Assembly (NCBI RefSeq): GCF_013365535.1
Contig: NZ_CP053590.1
Span: 4,268,501-4,332,500, forward strand
DNA from: Aquimarina sp. TRL1
Lineage (GTDB): Bacteria; Bacteroidota; Bacteroidia; Flavobacteriales; Flavobacteriaceae
Direction of reading: 5' to 3'
DNA: 64,000 bases
Position 1 is the first letter of the stretch; every line of letters starts with the position of its first letter. Below, in pieces: positions 53,550 through 62,021 of the stretch. Under the pieces are notes generated by a model. The model was not told the DNA's origin, ran no database searches, and saw nothing but the letters and a program-made list of their open reading frames with translations. The position numbers and the translations under genes were made by a program.

Positions 53550-54530
53550 TTATGATCCTGGATAGATGATGTTATCTTGTTTTTTGGTAGTTGAACCACT
53601 ATTGTCACAAGGTCCCAGAAGCTTCCAATCACCTGGAATTTTTTCAAACAGATTTCCTTTGTGTTGCACTTTATCCCCTATGTTATAGGACGTAAATATG
53701 CTCCAAACAGGTATCCCATCACAAGAATTCCCTGGGTTTATGTCTTTTCCCGGATAAATAGAGGCGATAAATGATTTATCTGTAGCAGATAATCTGGAGT
53801 TGTATCCTACTGAGAAACCATCTAACGTATGCTTAGCCGAAATAGAGTAGTGCATAATAGACTCTGGATCATAGGTACTGTAATTAGTAGAGTTTTTACT
53901 ATGACGTTTGAATAGGTTATGATCAACTTCTGCTTTTGACCAGTTGTTTGGTGGTCCCGCATAGTAGGCATATACAGCTTCTTTATCCCAGTTGATTTCT
54001 GCAACAGGGTTTTGGTGTTCGTGGATTAATCCAAGCGCATGTCCAAATTCATGAATTGTGGTGGCTCTAAAATCCTCTTCAGAAGTATTGTCATTAAACC
54101 ATCCATAGTGCATGCTACGACTTTGGTAGTTTGCTTCTGTTCCTAAATAAGACCAGGATCCGGCATCATCGGCATAGGCACCTTCCTTAAAAGTAATTTT
54201 AATATTGGCATTGCTGGAAGCTGCGACAAAATCAAATTTTATATTAGCATATTTTTCCCATTCTTTTGCATATTTTTTTACTTTTGATTGTACGTAACTG
54301 TTTCCGTTTAAGAATTTTACACGAATGGTTTGTCCTGGTTTCCATTGTACATTTTTAGTACTTGCGGCTTTCGTGTTTAATGCGGTGTCCCACTTTTCCA
54401 TACAAATGTGTAAGCTCTTAGAATCGTTGGTTTGAATGTCTTTTTGGAATTCGACGTCTTTTTCACAATTGAACAGTGAAATAGAAAGCAAAGCGATAAA
54501 GCCTGCCTTCATCAGGTTTGTTTTTTTCAT
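53550..54530 (-). CDS. Astacin-like (M12A) metalloprotease lipoprotein with carbohydrate-binding tail
   Basis: A 326-residue lipoprotein (GFIALLSISLFNC, Cys 22) with a zinc protease domain. The zinc motif HEFGHALGLIHEHQNP uses His 160, Glu 161, His 164 and His 170, and is followed by the Met-turn SIMHYSIS (about 224-231). This matches astacins (M12A). After about residue 268 a short domain CDGIPVWSIFTSYNIGDKVQHKGNLFE...WKLLGPC looks like a chitin-binding CBM5/12 module with a Cys pair. It may attack glycoproteins or chitin-bound proteins outside the cell. The combination fits an animal- or algae-associated life. The terminator is at 53449-53480. Confidence 0.9.
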   Translation of the reverse strand: MKKTNLMKAGFIALLSISLFNCEKDVEFQKDIQTNDSKSLHICMEKWDTALNTKAASTKNVQWKPGQTIRVKFLNGNSYVQSKVKKYAKEWEKYANIKFDFVAASSNANIKITFKEGAYADDAGSWSYLGTEANYQSRSMHYGWFNDNTSEEDFRATTIHEFGHALGLIHEHQNPVAEINWDKEAVYAYYAGPPNNWSKAEVDHNLFKRHSKNSTNYSTYDPESIMHYSISAKHTLDGFSVGYNSRLSATDKSFIASIYPGKDINPGNSCDGIPVWSIFTSYNIGDKVQHKGNLFEKIPGDWKLLGPCDNSGSTTKKQDNIIYPGS

Positions 54531-54744
54531 AATTATTGTAAAGTTTGTGTATTGTCAAAACGTCCCGGATAAAATATATTTTACACGTACTTCGTTTTAA
54601 CTGCTTTTTGTGATTTTGATGGGGTTTTTAAGAATAGTTAACAGCTTTTTTTGTTGTGTATAACCTTTTTGGGAGATTCTTGTTAGAAAGATATAAATGC
54701 ACTACCCTGAAAACAGGGTAATGCGTTTTCACTTAATTCGGTGT

Positions 54745-54774
54745 TTTGACATCCTGAAGGATCCATCATCTTTG
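54745..54774 (+). promoter_or_regulatory. Bacteroidota-type promoter of the helical lipoprotein gene
   Basis: TTTG at 54745-54748 (-33) and CATCTTTG at 54767-54774 (-7, one base off TAnnTTTG), 18 bases apart, about 50 bases ahead of the ATG at 54827. Confidence 0.6.
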
Positions 54775-54826
54775 CACTGTTAATATAAATCACGGTTATA
54801 TACCATCTAAAAAGAAACTAAATATT

Positions 54827-55246
54827 ATGAAAAAAACAGTATTAAACTTAGCATTGATCGTTGCAGTAGTATTTGCTACGTCTTGTAAGAACGAAGCTAA
54901 AACAGAAAATGCAGATACTACAACTGAAAAAGTAGAGGAAACAAAAGAAGAGAAGAAAGAGGAAAAGAAAGAAGAAACTGCTGCAACTAATGTTCCTAGT
55001 TTTAGTAATGAAAAAGTACAGGAATATGTAAAGGCATACGAAGCGTATATAGCAGAATACAGAAAAGCAGCAGAAAGTAAAAATGTTACTGCTTTAGGAG
55101 CTTTGGGAGAAAAAGGACAGGAATTAGCAACGAAGTCTCAGGAATTAACTGCAAACCTATCTGGAGATGATGTACAGAAATTCACTGAATACATGATGGC
55201 TAAAGGAAAAGAATTACAGGAATTATCTAATAAATTCTCTGAATAA
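54827..55246 (+). CDS. Small helical lipoprotein
   Basis: A 139-residue lipoprotein (MKKTVLNLALIVAVVFATSC, Cys 20). It carries a low-complexity Glu/Lys linker (about 30-50: KVEETKEEKKEEKKEE) followed by a helical domain (VQEYVKAYEAYIAEYRKAAESKNVTALGALGEKGQELATKSQEL, then SGDDVQKFTEYMMAKGKELQEL). It is exported to the envelope and probably anchored in a membrane. I know of no specific function. A good promoter precedes it and a structured stretch ending in a terminator at 55439-55471 follows it. It is divergent from the astacin-like gene. Confidence 0.8.
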   Translation: MKKTVLNLALIVAVVFATSCKNEAKTENADTTTEKVEETKEEKKEEKKEETAATNVPSFSNEKVQEYVKAYEAYIAEYRKAAESKNVTALGALGEKGQELATKSQELTANLSGDDVQKFTEYMMAKGKELQELSNKFSE

Positions 55247-55438
55247 AGATATTATTTTTAGTTAGTGAGTTTAGTGATAAAGAAGCTGTCTTTAGAATAC
55301 GAATACACGTTGAGTGAGAACTTATAAAGTTGTTATTTTGTTGATATATTAAGTTAGTTAAGTTCTAATTACATCATTTCGTATATAAAGTTTTAGTGTA
55401 CAGGCAGCTTCTTATTGCTTAACGGGTTTAAAACGTTG
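55247..55438 (+). other. Structured untranslated region downstream of the lipoprotein gene
   Basis: No gene. AAGAAGCTG (55280-55288) is complementary to CAGCTTCTT (55405-55413), bracketing about 116 bases. It lies between the lipoprotein stop and the terminator at 55439. It may be a long 3-prime UTR or a small RNA; sequence alone cannot tell. Confidence 0.35.
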
Positions 55439-55471
55439 TTGGCTATATTTTTATAATATAGCCAATTTTTT
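55439..55471 (+). terminator. Rho-independent terminator
   Basis: TTGGCTATA (55439-55447), nine-base loop, TATAGCCAA (55457-55465), then a T-run. It ends the lipoprotein transcript or the structured region after it. Confidence 0.75.
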
Positions 55472-55612
55472 ATACTTGGTTTTGACAAATACTATTGTAG
55501 GCTATATACAGATTTGTTAGGAATGAAGATATAGGTATATCTTGTAATTTGTTGTTAAATAACGTATAATAATGTTAAAATAATATGTTTCTGATATTTT
55601 CCTAATAAATAA

Positions 55613-55644
55613 TTGTTAAATACCCAAAAAAGACCTTACTTTTG
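55613..55644 (+). promoter_or_regulatory. Promoter of the SF2 helicase gene
   Basis: TTG at 55613-55615 and a perfect TAnnTTTG (TACTTTTG, 55637-55644) are 21 bases apart. Since the -7 element covers a possible TTG start at 55642, translation must start at the ATG at 55672. Confidence 0.75.
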
Positions 55645-55671
55645 CAGCCCAAAAATAGCAAAAGCGTTTAT

Positions 55672-57228
55672 ATGTCGGAGACCATTACTAGTACAGAATC
55701 AGAAGAGGGTAAAATAGGAAAAGATCTATATAGCTATCAAAAAGGAGCTATTCATAGTATTTTTAAAGCGTTTGAAGATGCCCCCGAAAATTACCATCTG
55801 TTATATCAATTACCTACCGGTGGAGGAAAAACAGTAATCTTCTCTGAAATAGTAAGACAATACCTCAAACATTATAATAAGAAAGTAGTCGTACTTACAC
55901 ATCGTATTGAACTTTGTAAGCAGACAGCAGCAATGCTTACCGGGTTTGGAGTACAGAATAAAGTGGTTGATAGTACTGCCAACCTGGATGATCAGGGGAA
56001 TTATAGTTGTTTTGTAGCCATGGTGGAAACCCTTAATAACAGGCTAAATGAGGATAAGCTAGATATTTCTGATATAGGGCTGGTGATCATTGATGAGGCA
56101 CATTATAACTCATTCACTAAACTATTTAAATTCTTTGATAGGTCATTTATACTCGGTGTAACAGCAACGCCATTGAGTTCTAATGTAAAATTACCAATGA
56201 ATGAGAATTACAATGAGCTAATTGTGGGAGAAACAATTGAATCATTGATCAAAAATGAGTTTTTAGCCAAAGCAGAAACATATTCTTATAATGTTGGATT
56301 AACATCTCTGGTCGTAGGATCAAATGGGGATTATACGGTAAAATCCTCTGAAGATTTGTATACAAATAGCAGTATGCTAGGGAAGTTGTTGCAGGCATAT
56401 GAAGAGCGTTCTAAAGGGAAAAAAACACTGATATTCAATAATGGGATTAATACCTCTCTGCATGTGTATGATACCTTTAGACAGGCAGGGTACCCTATTG
56501 CACATTTGGATAATACAGCGAGTAAGAAAGAACGAAAAGATATTCTTCAATGGTTTAAAGAAACCCCGGATGCTATTTTAACTTCTGTAAGCATCTTGAC
56601 CACTGGTTTTGATGAACCTAGTGTAAATACGATTATTCTGAATAGAGCGACTAAATCATTGACTCTGTATTATCAGATGATTGGTCGTGGTTCCAGAATC
56701 TGGAAAGATAAAAAGACTTTTACTGTTATTGATCTAGGGAACAATTTTTATCGATTTGGTCCTTGGGGATCAGATTTAGATTGGCAGAAAATTTTTGGCT
56801 CCCCGAATTATTATCTGGATACACTACTGAATGATGAAGAGATTGAAGGGAATTTTGGGTATCAGATGCCAGAAGAAATCCGTAAGGAGTTTGCCAAGTC
56901 AGAAGACGTGTATTATGATATGAAAAAAGCATATACAGAATCTGTTAGAAAAGGAGAATCTTCCAAGGTGCTACTGGAACGATCAATAATTCAGCATACT
57001 AAGATCTGTGTAGAGAATAGTGAAGACGTATATGATGCATTGGCACTCGCCAAATTATTAGGAGATGATATCAATCATCGAATTCAAGCATATGCTAAAT
57101 GTATTAGCCGAAGTACATACAACTTTTTGGATTGGTTAAGGGATGATTATCGCAAGAAATTAAACTCATATATTCGGGAAAACTTCGATAGAATGTTTGA
57201 AGAAATTCATGGATATCCTCCAGAATAA
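55672..57228 (+). CDS. DEAD/DEAH-box SF2 helicase
   Basis: A 518-residue cytoplasmic helicase from ATG at 55672. It begins MSETITSTES and a short acidic leader, followed by SYQKGAIHSIFKAF. The Walker A is LPTGGGKTVIF (about 47-57), motif Ia is VVVLTHRIELCKQ, motif II DEAH is in LVIIDEAHYNSF, and motif III GVTATP follows. In domain 2, KTLIFNNGINTSLHVYDTFR, ILTSVSILTTGFDEPSVNTIILNRATKS and YQMIGRGSRIWKDK carry motifs IV-VI. It belongs to the SSL2/type I restriction-like branch of SF2. Beyond the helicase core, about 140 C-terminal residues are of unknown role. No restriction, methylase or defence partner is adjacent; it seems monocistronic. DNA repair or RNA functions are both possible. Confidence 0.9.
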   Translation: MSETITSTESEEGKIGKDLYSYQKGAIHSIFKAFEDAPENYHLLYQLPTGGGKTVIFSEIVRQYLKHYNKKVVVLTHRIELCKQTAAMLTGFGVQNKVVDSTANLDDQGNYSCFVAMVETLNNRLNEDKLDISDIGLVIIDEAHYNSFTKLFKFFDRSFILGVTATPLSSNVKLPMNENYNELIVGETIESLIKNEFLAKAETYSYNVGLTSLVVGSNGDYTVKSSEDLYTNSSMLGKLLQAYEERSKGKKTLIFNNGINTSLHVYDTFRQAGYPIAHLDNTASKKERKDILQWFKETPDAILTSVSILTTGFDEPSVNTIILNRATKSLTLYYQMIGRGSRIWKDKKTFTVIDLGNNFYRFGPWGSDLDWQKIFGSPNYYLDTLLNDEEIEGNFGYQMPEEIRKEFAKSEDVYYDMKKAYTESVRKGESSKVLLERSIIQHTKICVENSEDVYDALALAKLLGDDINHRIQAYAKCISRSTYNFLDWLRDDYRKKLNSYIRENFDRMFEEIHGYPPE

Positions 57229-57376
57229 TTATACGAAATAATAGTAATTGGTTAAAAAAAATCTTATTTTAATTCTACTCTTTTAGTAAGGAAATTAGGT
57301 AGTTCTTAGTGAAAGTTTTGATACGAAAAATCATAATGCCACTGCTGTATATGAAGTATTGCTAATATAAAAAGTA

Positions 57377-57952
57377 ATGGAGAAAATTATTTCTGATATA
57401 TTTAAGGAACACGTAACACTGACAGAAACAGAGTGGAAGTACGTGAGTACCTATTTTAATAGAAAAGAATTTCCGAAAAACAGCTATTTATTAAAAGAAG
57501 GACAGGTCGCTTTCGAAGCATTCAGAATTATAAAAGGATGTTGTAGGGTGTATTATAATTTTGATGGAAAAGAAAAAAATATAGGATTCTCCAGAGAAGA
57601 TGGCTGGGAAACAGATGTAGAAAGCTTTTTTTATCATACACCTTCCAAAATAAATATACAGGCTATTGAAAATATGACAGTGTATGGACTGACTTATAAA
57701 AAGAAAATGGAATTGTTCGAATACAATCGTCAGTTTGAAACTTATTTTAGAGTATTAGCTGAAAAACGAATTACTTTTCTGAATAGTCTTTTGATTAAAA
57801 GAGATACCATGAATGCTAAAGAACGTTTTAAGTCTTTTAAAGAACGGCAACCATGGGTGTTTCAAAGAATTTCTCAATATCATATAGCTTCTTATCTTGG
57901 AATTACACCAACTGCATATAGTTTGATCCAAAAAGAATTATTACAAGGGTAA
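57377..57952 (+). CDS. Crp/Fnr-family transcription regulator
   Basis: A 191-residue regulator with a cyclic-nucleotide-binding-like beta-roll (about 20-120: FPKNSYLLKEGQVAFEAFRIIKGCCRVYYNFDGKEKNIGF) and a C-terminal helix-turn-helix (FQRISQYHIASYLGITPTAYSLIQKELLQG). It lacks the PRxxx(R)S cAMP-binding loop of true CRP, as usual in Bacteroidota members of this family, so the ligand is unknown. It starts 148 bases after the helicase stop and 72 bases before the next gene. It may regulate the neighbouring NTF2-like gene. The protein is short at its C-terminus relative to classic CRP. Confidence 0.85.
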   Translation: MEKIISDIFKEHVTLTETEWKYVSTYFNRKEFPKNSYLLKEGQVAFEAFRIIKGCCRVYYNFDGKEKNIGFSREDGWETDVESFFYHTPSKINIQAIENMTVYGLTYKKKMELFEYNRQFETYFRVLAEKRITFLNSLLIKRDTMNAKERFKSFKERQPWVFQRISQYHIASYLGITPTAYSLIQKELLQG

Positions 57953-58027
57953 TTTCTTTAACTAGTTAATTTTTCATCAGAATATCGGTATCTATTTTTG
58001 TAGTTATAATTAATAACACAAAATGTG

Positions 58028-58888
58028 ATGAAGAAAATAATATGGACCCCATTTTTCTTAGTAATTGTACTAGCTATTATGACTGCATGTTCTGATGCAG
58101 ATGAAACTAATACGGAGCTAAGTCAAAAAGAACTAGTAGAACAATTTTATAATACATTATATTCAATCAATCAGGAAAATTTAGAAACCTATCTCTCCGA
58201 GGAATATAAAGAACATCAGATAACGGCTAATTTTAGTATTCGGGGGCTTCGATCTTATGCCAGAAATAGGGTAAGAACAAATTCGGATCACAAGATAACG
58301 ATCCATAGAATTATTGAAGAAGAAGACTTTGTTTTCTTACATGTAGAAGAAACGTTTGGAGATGAGCGTATTGCCAGAGGAGAATTATTCCGATTACAAG
58401 ATAGAAGAATCGTAGAACATTGGGGGAATCTACAATCACACCCAGAAACAACACCAAATGGGAATACTATGTTTGATGGAGCTTCTGTAGATTATACCGC
58501 AACTTCAGGAAGAAAATTTAAGGAAGTTTTCAGGAAAAAAGATGAAGAAATGTTTAACGAATTAGATTATAGTATTGTAGAGGAAACCAGGCATACTACA
58601 TATGAGCAACATAATCCGTTTATAGGAAATGGAAGAGAACAGTTAAAAGACTGGTTTGATTATATACGTGCGGATGGAGCATCATTTAATGTAGAAAATA
58701 AAATTATCATCGCGGAAGGGGATTTTATTGTTCAGTTGAATCATTTTATTGTACATCCCGGACAAACCCAAGAAGCAATGAATGAAAAAGTATTCGATCT
58801 GCTAAGAGTACGAGCGGATGGAAAAACAGATGCCCATTGGGATATTATAGAATCTCTAAACGGAGCAAATGAAGAACTTGTTTTTTAG
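58028..58888 (+). CDS. Double SnoaL/NTF2-like lipoprotein
   Basis: A 286-residue lipoprotein from ATG at 58028 (a GTG one codon earlier also fits). The signal is MKKIIWTPFFLVIVLAIMTAC (Cys 21). The sequence carries two SnoaL-like alpha+beta units: about 32-135 (LVEQFYNTLYSINQENLETYLSEEYKEHQ, RGELFRLQDRRIVEHWG) and about 160-280 (YEQHNPFIGNGREQLKDWFDYIRADGASFNVENKIIIAEGDFIVQLNHFIVHPG, FDLLRVRADGKTDAHWDIIE). The units are homologous, with the HW...N / HWDIIE ends in common. Members of this fold often bind small ligands or act as isomerases. No partner gene in the neighbourhood explains it. A strong terminator follows at 58926. Confidence 0.82.
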   Translation: MKKIIWTPFFLVIVLAIMTACSDADETNTELSQKELVEQFYNTLYSINQENLETYLSEEYKEHQITANFSIRGLRSYARNRVRTNSDHKITIHRIIEEEDFVFLHVEETFGDERIARGELFRLQDRRIVEHWGNLQSHPETTPNGNTMFDGASVDYTATSGRKFKEVFRKKDEEMFNELDYSIVEETRHTTYEQHNPFIGNGREQLKDWFDYIRADGASFNVENKIIIAEGDFIVQLNHFIVHPGQTQEAMNEKVFDLLRVRADGKTDAHWDIIESLNGANEELVF

Positions 58889-58925
58889 CCGAGAAACAAT
58901 TTCAGTGGTTAATTGATAGTTAGTT

Positions 58926-58953
58926 AAGACAGGATGTACATCCTGTCTTTTTT
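58926..58953 (+). terminator. Rho-independent terminator
   Basis: AAGACAGGATGT (58926-58937) and its exact complement ACATCCTGTCTT (58938-58949), followed by a T-run, 37 bases after the stop at 58888. Confidence 0.9.
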
Positions 58954-59551
58954 GTATTAGGATACACAAACTTGCTCCCATATCTTTTGTAGTGATGAGT
59001 TATAGAAAGTACCTAATCAATTACCTGAAACAATAAAAGGAATTTACAGAGAACACTGCAGATTATTAAATGAGAATAGAACCTTGTTTTACTAAAACCT
59101 CTTACTGACATGAAAACGATGTTTCAGAAAAAGAAAATTAATGGATTTGAAATAGATGTAATCAAATCCAATATAAATGTGGTGAAACTTCTCTAAAAGT
59201 TGGATTTACTTTTAGAGAGACCATAGTTGTGATCTAATCTGTAATGTATAGCAAAAGGAGGTAATATAAGATGATATCAGAAGTATAATATAAATTTATT
59301 AAATACATATATTATATAGATTTTATCATCGCTGAGAATCGAATATTTGAAGACATACTGAGTAATGGTTCGGAATATGTGATTTATAATAGTTTTTTTA
59401 AATATTCTTTTTGTTTATTTTTTATGTAAAAGCTAATTTTTTTATCAATATATTATTATTTATTGTTTTTTAGTTATTATTTTTTAGTAATAATAGCTTT
59501 TTATGAATGTTTTTTCATTGTTGAATAATGGGTATTTTGAATCAAGGAAAT
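58954..59551. other. Long intergenic region with a hairpin and a weak small frame
   Basis: About 600 bases without a supported gene, strongly AT-rich to the right. TCTCTAAAAG (59190-59199) and CTTTTAGAGA (59209-59218) form a 10-bp hairpin with a nine-base loop. A short frame from ATG at 59110 (product beginning MKTMFQKKKINGFEIDVIKS, stop at 59196) ends inside that hairpin. It could be a small RNA, a decayed gene or noise; nothing decides between them. Confidence 0.3.
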
Positions 59552-59574
59552 AAAAAAAGCCCCAATTTTGGGGC
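59552..59574 (-). terminator. Terminator of the SDR gene
   Basis: On the minus strand GCCCCAAAATTGGGGC (59574-59559) is followed by a seven-base T-run, 56 bases past the stop at 59630. Confidence 0.85.
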
Positions 59575-59629
59575 ATTAAAGCAAAAAAATCAGACGATGT
59601 ACTTAAAATATTCAGTTTGGGAAATATTT

Positions 59630-60361
59630 CTATGGCTGTTGCTTGGTAGCAGCTAATACAATTTCTCTAATATTTACTCCTTGGGGTTGATTATAGGCAT
59701 ACCATATAGATGATGCTATATCAATAGGAGAGAGTACTCCTCCCATTTCTTTTTTCCATGAATCATATCCATCTTTAATTTCCTGAGAAGTAGTATGTGA
59801 TAAAAGTTCAGTTTCCACTGCTCCCGGTGCGATGGTTACCATACGTACATTATGTAAGGCAGCTTCTTCTCTGGCATTTTCTGTAATCGCATGTACTCCG
59901 AATTTTGTTCCGCAATAAGCAGCGTGATTAGGAAACGTTTTTCGACCAGCTATAGAACTAATATTGATGATTGTTCCTTGTTGTCTTTCTTTCATTCCTG
60001 GTAACACCGCCTGCATTCCATGTAATACTCCCAGAATATTTACATCAAACATTTTCTTCCATTCCAATGGATCTTGAGTAGCAATATCTCCTAGTAACAT
60101 GACCCCTGCATTATTAATAATAGCATCAGCAGGACCAAAAAGAGTTTCTGCTTCGGTAATAGCTTCTTGTAATTGGTCATAAGAAGTAACATCCACTTGC
60201 TTACATAAGGTGTTAGGTAATTGTAAATTCTCTAATTTTTCAATTCTTCTAGCTATGAGTAATAAAGGGTGTTTTTTTTCAGAAAATAATTGAGCAGTAG
60301 CAGCTCCTATTCCAGAACTAGCACCTGTAATTACAATTAATGGCTTATCATTAGATTTCAT
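59630..60361 (-). CDS. Short-chain dehydrogenase/reductase
   Basis: A 243-residue cytoplasmic SDR. The cofactor motif TGASSGIG is at 12-19, NNAGVM in DAIINNAGVMLLGDI, and the active site Ser in INISSIAGRKTFPNHAAYCGTKFGVH, with Tyr and Lys of YxxxK near 150-154. The Arg in RRIEKL after beta2 favours NADP(H). It is a classical family member, similar to the general NADP-dependent 3-hydroxyacid dehydrogenase-type SDRs (YdfG-like). The reaction is an oxidoreduction of a hydroxyl/carbonyl; the substrate is unknown. Single gene with its own terminator. Confidence 0.9.
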   Translation of the reverse strand: MKSNDKPLIVITGASSGIGAATAQLFSEKKHPLLLIARRIEKLENLQLPNTLCKQVDVTSYDQLQEAITEAETLFGPADAIINNAGVMLLGDIATQDPLEWKKMFDVNILGVLHGMQAVLPGMKERQQGTIINISSIAGRKTFPNHAAYCGTKFGVHAITENAREEAALHNVRMVTIAPGAVETELLSHTTSQEIKDGYDSWKKEMGGVLSPIDIASSIWYAYNQPQGVNIREIVLAATKQQP

Positions 60362-60608
60362 TATGAAATTATTTTTAACATTAGTGCTGCAAAATTATTT
60401 ACTAGAATTTGCTCCCCAAAATACCAATTTTTGATCTTTATTATAATTTATTATTATGATAGATTTGTGTTTTTTATATGTTTTTACCAGAAAAAAAATG
60501 AGATAATTATATTTTAAAAAGTGTTTTATTGCGAATTATGTAACACTTTACGTTTTTTTTCGTCCTATGTAATTACGGTATAAACACACTAATTAATAAT
60601 TATTTAGT

Positions 60609-62021
60609 ATGAACAATAGAAACAAACCATTCTTTTTTTTCCTGATGTGCCTGTTAATTATAGGCTGTTCACCAAAGGAAAAAAAGGAAGAAGAAAAAAT
60701 GGAAGTCCCTGAGAACAAACGAGGATTTCAGGTGCCAGTAGAGTATTACACATTAAAAAATGGTCTAAAAGTGATCCTCTCACAAGATCATACAGCACCA
60801 ACTGCTGTTGTAGCAGTCTATTATAATATAGGTTTTAGGATAGAACCTAAAGACAGAACAGGATTTGCACACTTGTTTGAGCATATGATGTTTCAAGGGT
60901 CTAAAAACCTGGGAAAAATGGAATTCATCAAATTGGTAGAAAAGAATGGAGGCGTTCTTAATGGTTCGACACGATTTGATTTTACTAATTATTTTGAGAT
61001 TGTACCAGCACATAAATTAGAAACCATGCTATGGGCAGAAGCTGATAGGATGAAGGGCTTAGCAATTACACAAGAAAACTTAACCAATCAGCAAGGAGTA
61101 GTAAAAAATGAAGTAAAAGTAAATGTGTTAAATCAACCTTATGGCGGTTTCCCATGGCTGGATATGCCACAATATGCTAATACAAATTGGTATAATGCCC
61201 ATAATTTTTATGGAGATTTAAAAGATTTAGATGCTGCAAATTTAGAAGATGTCGCTTCTTTTTTTAAGACGTATTATGCCCCTAATAATGCAGCGATATC
61301 TGTAGTCGGAGATTTTGATATAAAAGAGACTAAACAATGGATAGAAAAATATTTTGGAGCGATCCCTACATCAGATCTTCCTGTCAAGGCTGATATCTCA
61401 GAACCAAGACAAGAAAAAGAAAAAAGTTTTGTCAAAAATGATTCCTTAGCAAATAAACCTGCTATTGCAATAGCATACCACATGCCGGAACGAAATACTC
61501 CAGCGTATTATGCCATGGGATTATTAGATCAGATATTAGTGCAAGGAGATAATAGCTTGTTGACTCAAAAATTAGTTAATGAAAAAGGAATCACCTCTAG
61601 AGTTGGAGGCGGAATTAATTACCTGGGAAATATGTTTAATTATAATGGTCCTATGTTGTGGATGTATAATTTTACCTATGATAATGAAACCTCTAAAGAA
61701 CAGGTATTAGCCGCTGTAGAGGAAGTGATGACGACAATAAATGAAGGAATTACACAGGAAATGATCGATAAAGCGTTAGTCAAAATGCGATCTTCCTTAT
61801 ACGATGATTTAGGTGGATTTTTTGGGGTAGGACGTGCTGATTTATTGTGTTCTTTTGCTTTGTTTGATGATGATCCATATCGTATTAATTCTATAGAAGG
61901 AGAATTCAAAAAAATTACTCCTGAGGTTATGAACAAGACCATAAAAGAATACTTACGATCTTCTAATCGTACCATATTAACCGTGAATCCATTATTAGCT
62001 AATAACAAAAAGACAAACTGA
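60609..62021 (+). CDS. M16-family zinc peptidase, active subunit, lipoprotein
   Basis: A 470-residue lipoprotein (FFFFLMCLLIIGC, Cys 20) with the inverted zinc motif HLFEH (His 88, Glu 91, His 92) in GFAHLFEHMMFQGSKN. The distal Glu lies in LETMLWAEADRM, about 50-55 residues on. The second half has the usual inactive-like C domain (PAIAIAYHMPERNTPAYYAMGLLDQIL, VNEKGITSRVGGG). It is likely a periplasmic or outer-membrane-facing peptidase for short peptides. Its stop overlaps the start of the partner gene by one base (TGATG). Together they match the paired active/inactive M16 subunits common in Bacteroidota and Proteobacteria. Confidence 0.93.
   Translation: MNNRNKPFFFFLMCLLIIGCSPKEKKEEEKMEVPENKRGFQVPVEYYTLKNGLKVILSQDHTAPTAVVAVYYNIGFRIEPKDRTGFAHLFEHMMFQGSKNLGKMEFIKLVEKNGGVLNGSTRFDFTNYFEIVPAHKLETMLWAEADRMKGLAITQENLTNQQGVVKNEVKVNVLNQPYGGFPWLDMPQYANTNWYNAHNFYGDLKDLDAANLEDVASFFKTYYAPNNAAISVVGDFDIKETKQWIEKYFGAIPTSDLPVKADISEPRQEKEKSFVKNDSLANKPAIAIAYHMPERNTPAYYAMGLLDQILVQGDNSLLTQKLVNEKGITSRVGGGINYLGNMFNYNGPMLWMYNFTYDNETSKEQVLAAVEEVMTTINEGITQEMIDKALVKMRSSLYDDLGGFFGVGRADLLCSFALFDDDPYRINSIEGEFKKITPEVMNKTIKEYLRSSNRTILTVNPLLANNKKTN

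Noticed and set aside
55642..55671. TTG start for the SF2 helicase
   Set aside because: It falls inside the perfect TAnnTTTG promoter element, so it cannot be in the message.
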